Assembly (NCBI GenBank): GCA_016199255.1
Contig: JACQHA010000183.1
Span: 1-6,676 of the forward strand
Reading direction: 5' to 3'
Length of the DNA: 6,676 nucleotides
Source: Deinococcus sp.
GTDB taxonomy: Bacteria; Deinococcota; Deinococci; JACQHA01
The notes under the pieces are model-generated. The model was not told where the DNA came from and ran no database searches. It worked only from the letters and a program-made list of their open reading frames with translations. Of this stretch, positions 5,788-6,676 are shown piece after piece. Position 1 is the stretch's first letter. Each line of letters starts with the position of its first letter. The position numbers were made by a program, and so were the translations under genes.

Positions 5788-6676
5788 TGCGCCGGGTGGT
5801 GGTGAGCGGGGTCGGACCGGTGACCCCCATTGGGGTGGGGGCCGAGGCCTTTTGGCAGGCCCAGCTGGCTGGGATAAGCGGTGCCCGGCCGGTGACGCGC
5901 TTTGACGTCAGCCGCCTCACCACCCGCTTCGCCGCTTTGGTGGACATCAACCTCGAACAGTACCTGGATAAGAAAGAGCTGCGCCGCGCCGACCGCTTCG
6001 TGCATTTTGCCCTGATTGCCGCTGCGTTCGCCCTGGCCGATGCCGGATTGGACCCCGAGGCGCTGGTCTCAGAGGAAACCGGCGCCATTATTGGCAGTGG
6101 CTTTGGCGGGGTCGGCGTCTTGGAGGAGCAGGCCAGAACCGGTATCGAAAAAGGCTTCGACCGCTTGAGCCCCTTTTTCATCCCCAGCGTGATTCCCAAC
6201 ATGGCCGCCGCCACAGTGGCCATGCGCTACCACCTGGCCGGGCCCAACTGGACCATTAGCACCGCCTGCGCCACTGGCGCCCACTGTGTGGGGGAGGCGT
6301 TTCGCGCGGTGGAACGGGGCGATGCTGAGATTATGCTGGCCGGCGGCTCGGAAGCTGCCGTGACTCCCTTTGGCCTGGGGGGGTTTGCCGTGCTGCGGGC
6401 GCTGTCGGTGCGCAATGACGACCCGGCGCATGCCTCCCGCCCCTTTGACGCCGAGCGCGATGGCTTTGTGCTGGGCGAGGGGGCCGGGGTGCTGGTCTTA
6501 GAAGAATGGGAACATGCCCGACGCCGCGGCGCCCGCAGCTATGCGGAGGTGGTGGGCTATGGCGCCAGCGCCGATGCCTACCACTTAACCGCCCCTGCCC
6601 CTGATGGCCGGGGGGCAGCGTCGGCTATGAGCCGGGCCCTCAAGAGCGCCCAACTGGCCCCCGAGGCCATCGACTA
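5787..6676 (+). CDS. fabF: Beta-ketoacyl-ACP synthase II, 3' truncated by window end
   Basis: FabF elongates acyl-ACP by decarboxylative condensation with malonyl-ACP. The first 296 residues of about 410 are present, and the frame is open through the window edge. The start [16 protein letters not shown] is typical of KAS II, and LDKKELRRADRF (60-71) matches the conserved basic segment. The nucleophile is C161 in ISTACATGAHCVGEA. GGSEAAVTP (186-194), ASRPFDAERDGFVLGEGAGVLVLEE (216-240) and the DAYHLTAPAPDG block (263-274) are also family hallmarks. The two catalytic histidines lie beyond the edge and cannot be checked. The ATG overlaps the acpP stop (TGATG). No Shine-Dalgarno sequence is visible upstream, so initiation probably depends on ribosomes finishing acpP. 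The conserved SRPFD and GFVLGEGAG blocks favour an active synthase over a chain-length-factor homologue. Confidence 0.96.
   Translation, partial: MRRVVVSGVGPVTPIGVGAEAFWQAQLAGISGARPVTRFDVSRLTTRFAALVDINLEQYLDKKELRRADRFVHFALIAAAFALADAGLDPEALVSEETGAIIGSGFGGVGVLEEQARTGIEKGFDRLSPFFIPSVIPNMAAATVAMRYHLAGPNWTISTACATGAHCVGEAFRAVERGDAEIMLAGGSEAAVTPFGLGGFAVLRALSVRNDDPAHASRPFDAERDGFVLGEGAGVLVLEEWEHARRRGARSYAEVVGYGASADAYHLTAPAPDGRGAASAMSRALKSAQLAPEAID

Overview
This window is a single, strongly GC-rich, gene-dense block in which every supported gene lies on the + strand. It carries no mobile element, CRISPR array, tRNA or rRNA that I can see. In order it holds the 3' end of a cysteine synthase gene (cysK), alanine racemase (alr), the DNA polymerase III delta subunit (holA), a YceD/DUF177 protein, ribosomal protein L32 (rpmF), and the type II fatty-acid synthesis genes fabH, fabD, fabG, acpP and fabF. 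The fabF gene is cut by the right edge. The organism is bacterial. The L32 sequence (an AKHPVPKK start plus a CxxC/CxxC zinc ribbon), the short HolA with GDPFLA and PTPKG motifs, and the FabF N-terminus all resemble, from memory, Thermus/Deinococcus-type proteins. A GC-rich Deinococcota relative is my best guess, but this is inference and other GC-rich phyla are possible.

Layout: cysK ends at 195. After a 20-base gap containing a T-run and a possible extended -10 promoter, alr begins at 216 without a ribosome binding site. From alr to fabG the genes are almost continuous: alr and holA are 2 bases apart or overlap by 4, holA to yceD is 21 bases, yceD to rpmF is 9 bases, rpmF and fabH overlap by 4 (ATGA), fabH and fabD overlap by 4 (GTGA), and fabD and fabG overlap by 16. 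A 59-base gap then separates fabG from acpP. It holds a near-consensus sigma-70-type promoter (TTGCAA, 17 bases, TACAAT) and a strong Shine-Dalgarno sequence. fabF overlaps the acpP stop by one base (TGATG).

How the genes work together: FabD loads malonyl groups onto holo-ACP (the acpP product after phosphopantetheinylation). FabH starts chains by condensing acyl-CoA with malonyl-ACP, FabF elongates, and FabG reduces the 3-keto group. The dehydratase, the enoyl reductase and acetyl-CoA carboxylase are not in the window. plsX, which often sits between rpmF and fabH, is absent here. The upstream genes link this lipid cluster to cell-wall D-alanine supply (alr), replication (holA) and the ribosome (yceD-rpmF), as expected for a growth-linked housekeeping operon.

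I found no previously undescribed system. The points worth a second look are regulatory and organisational: the possible leaderless alr promoter, the private acpP promoter, the missing plsX, and several corrected start codons.
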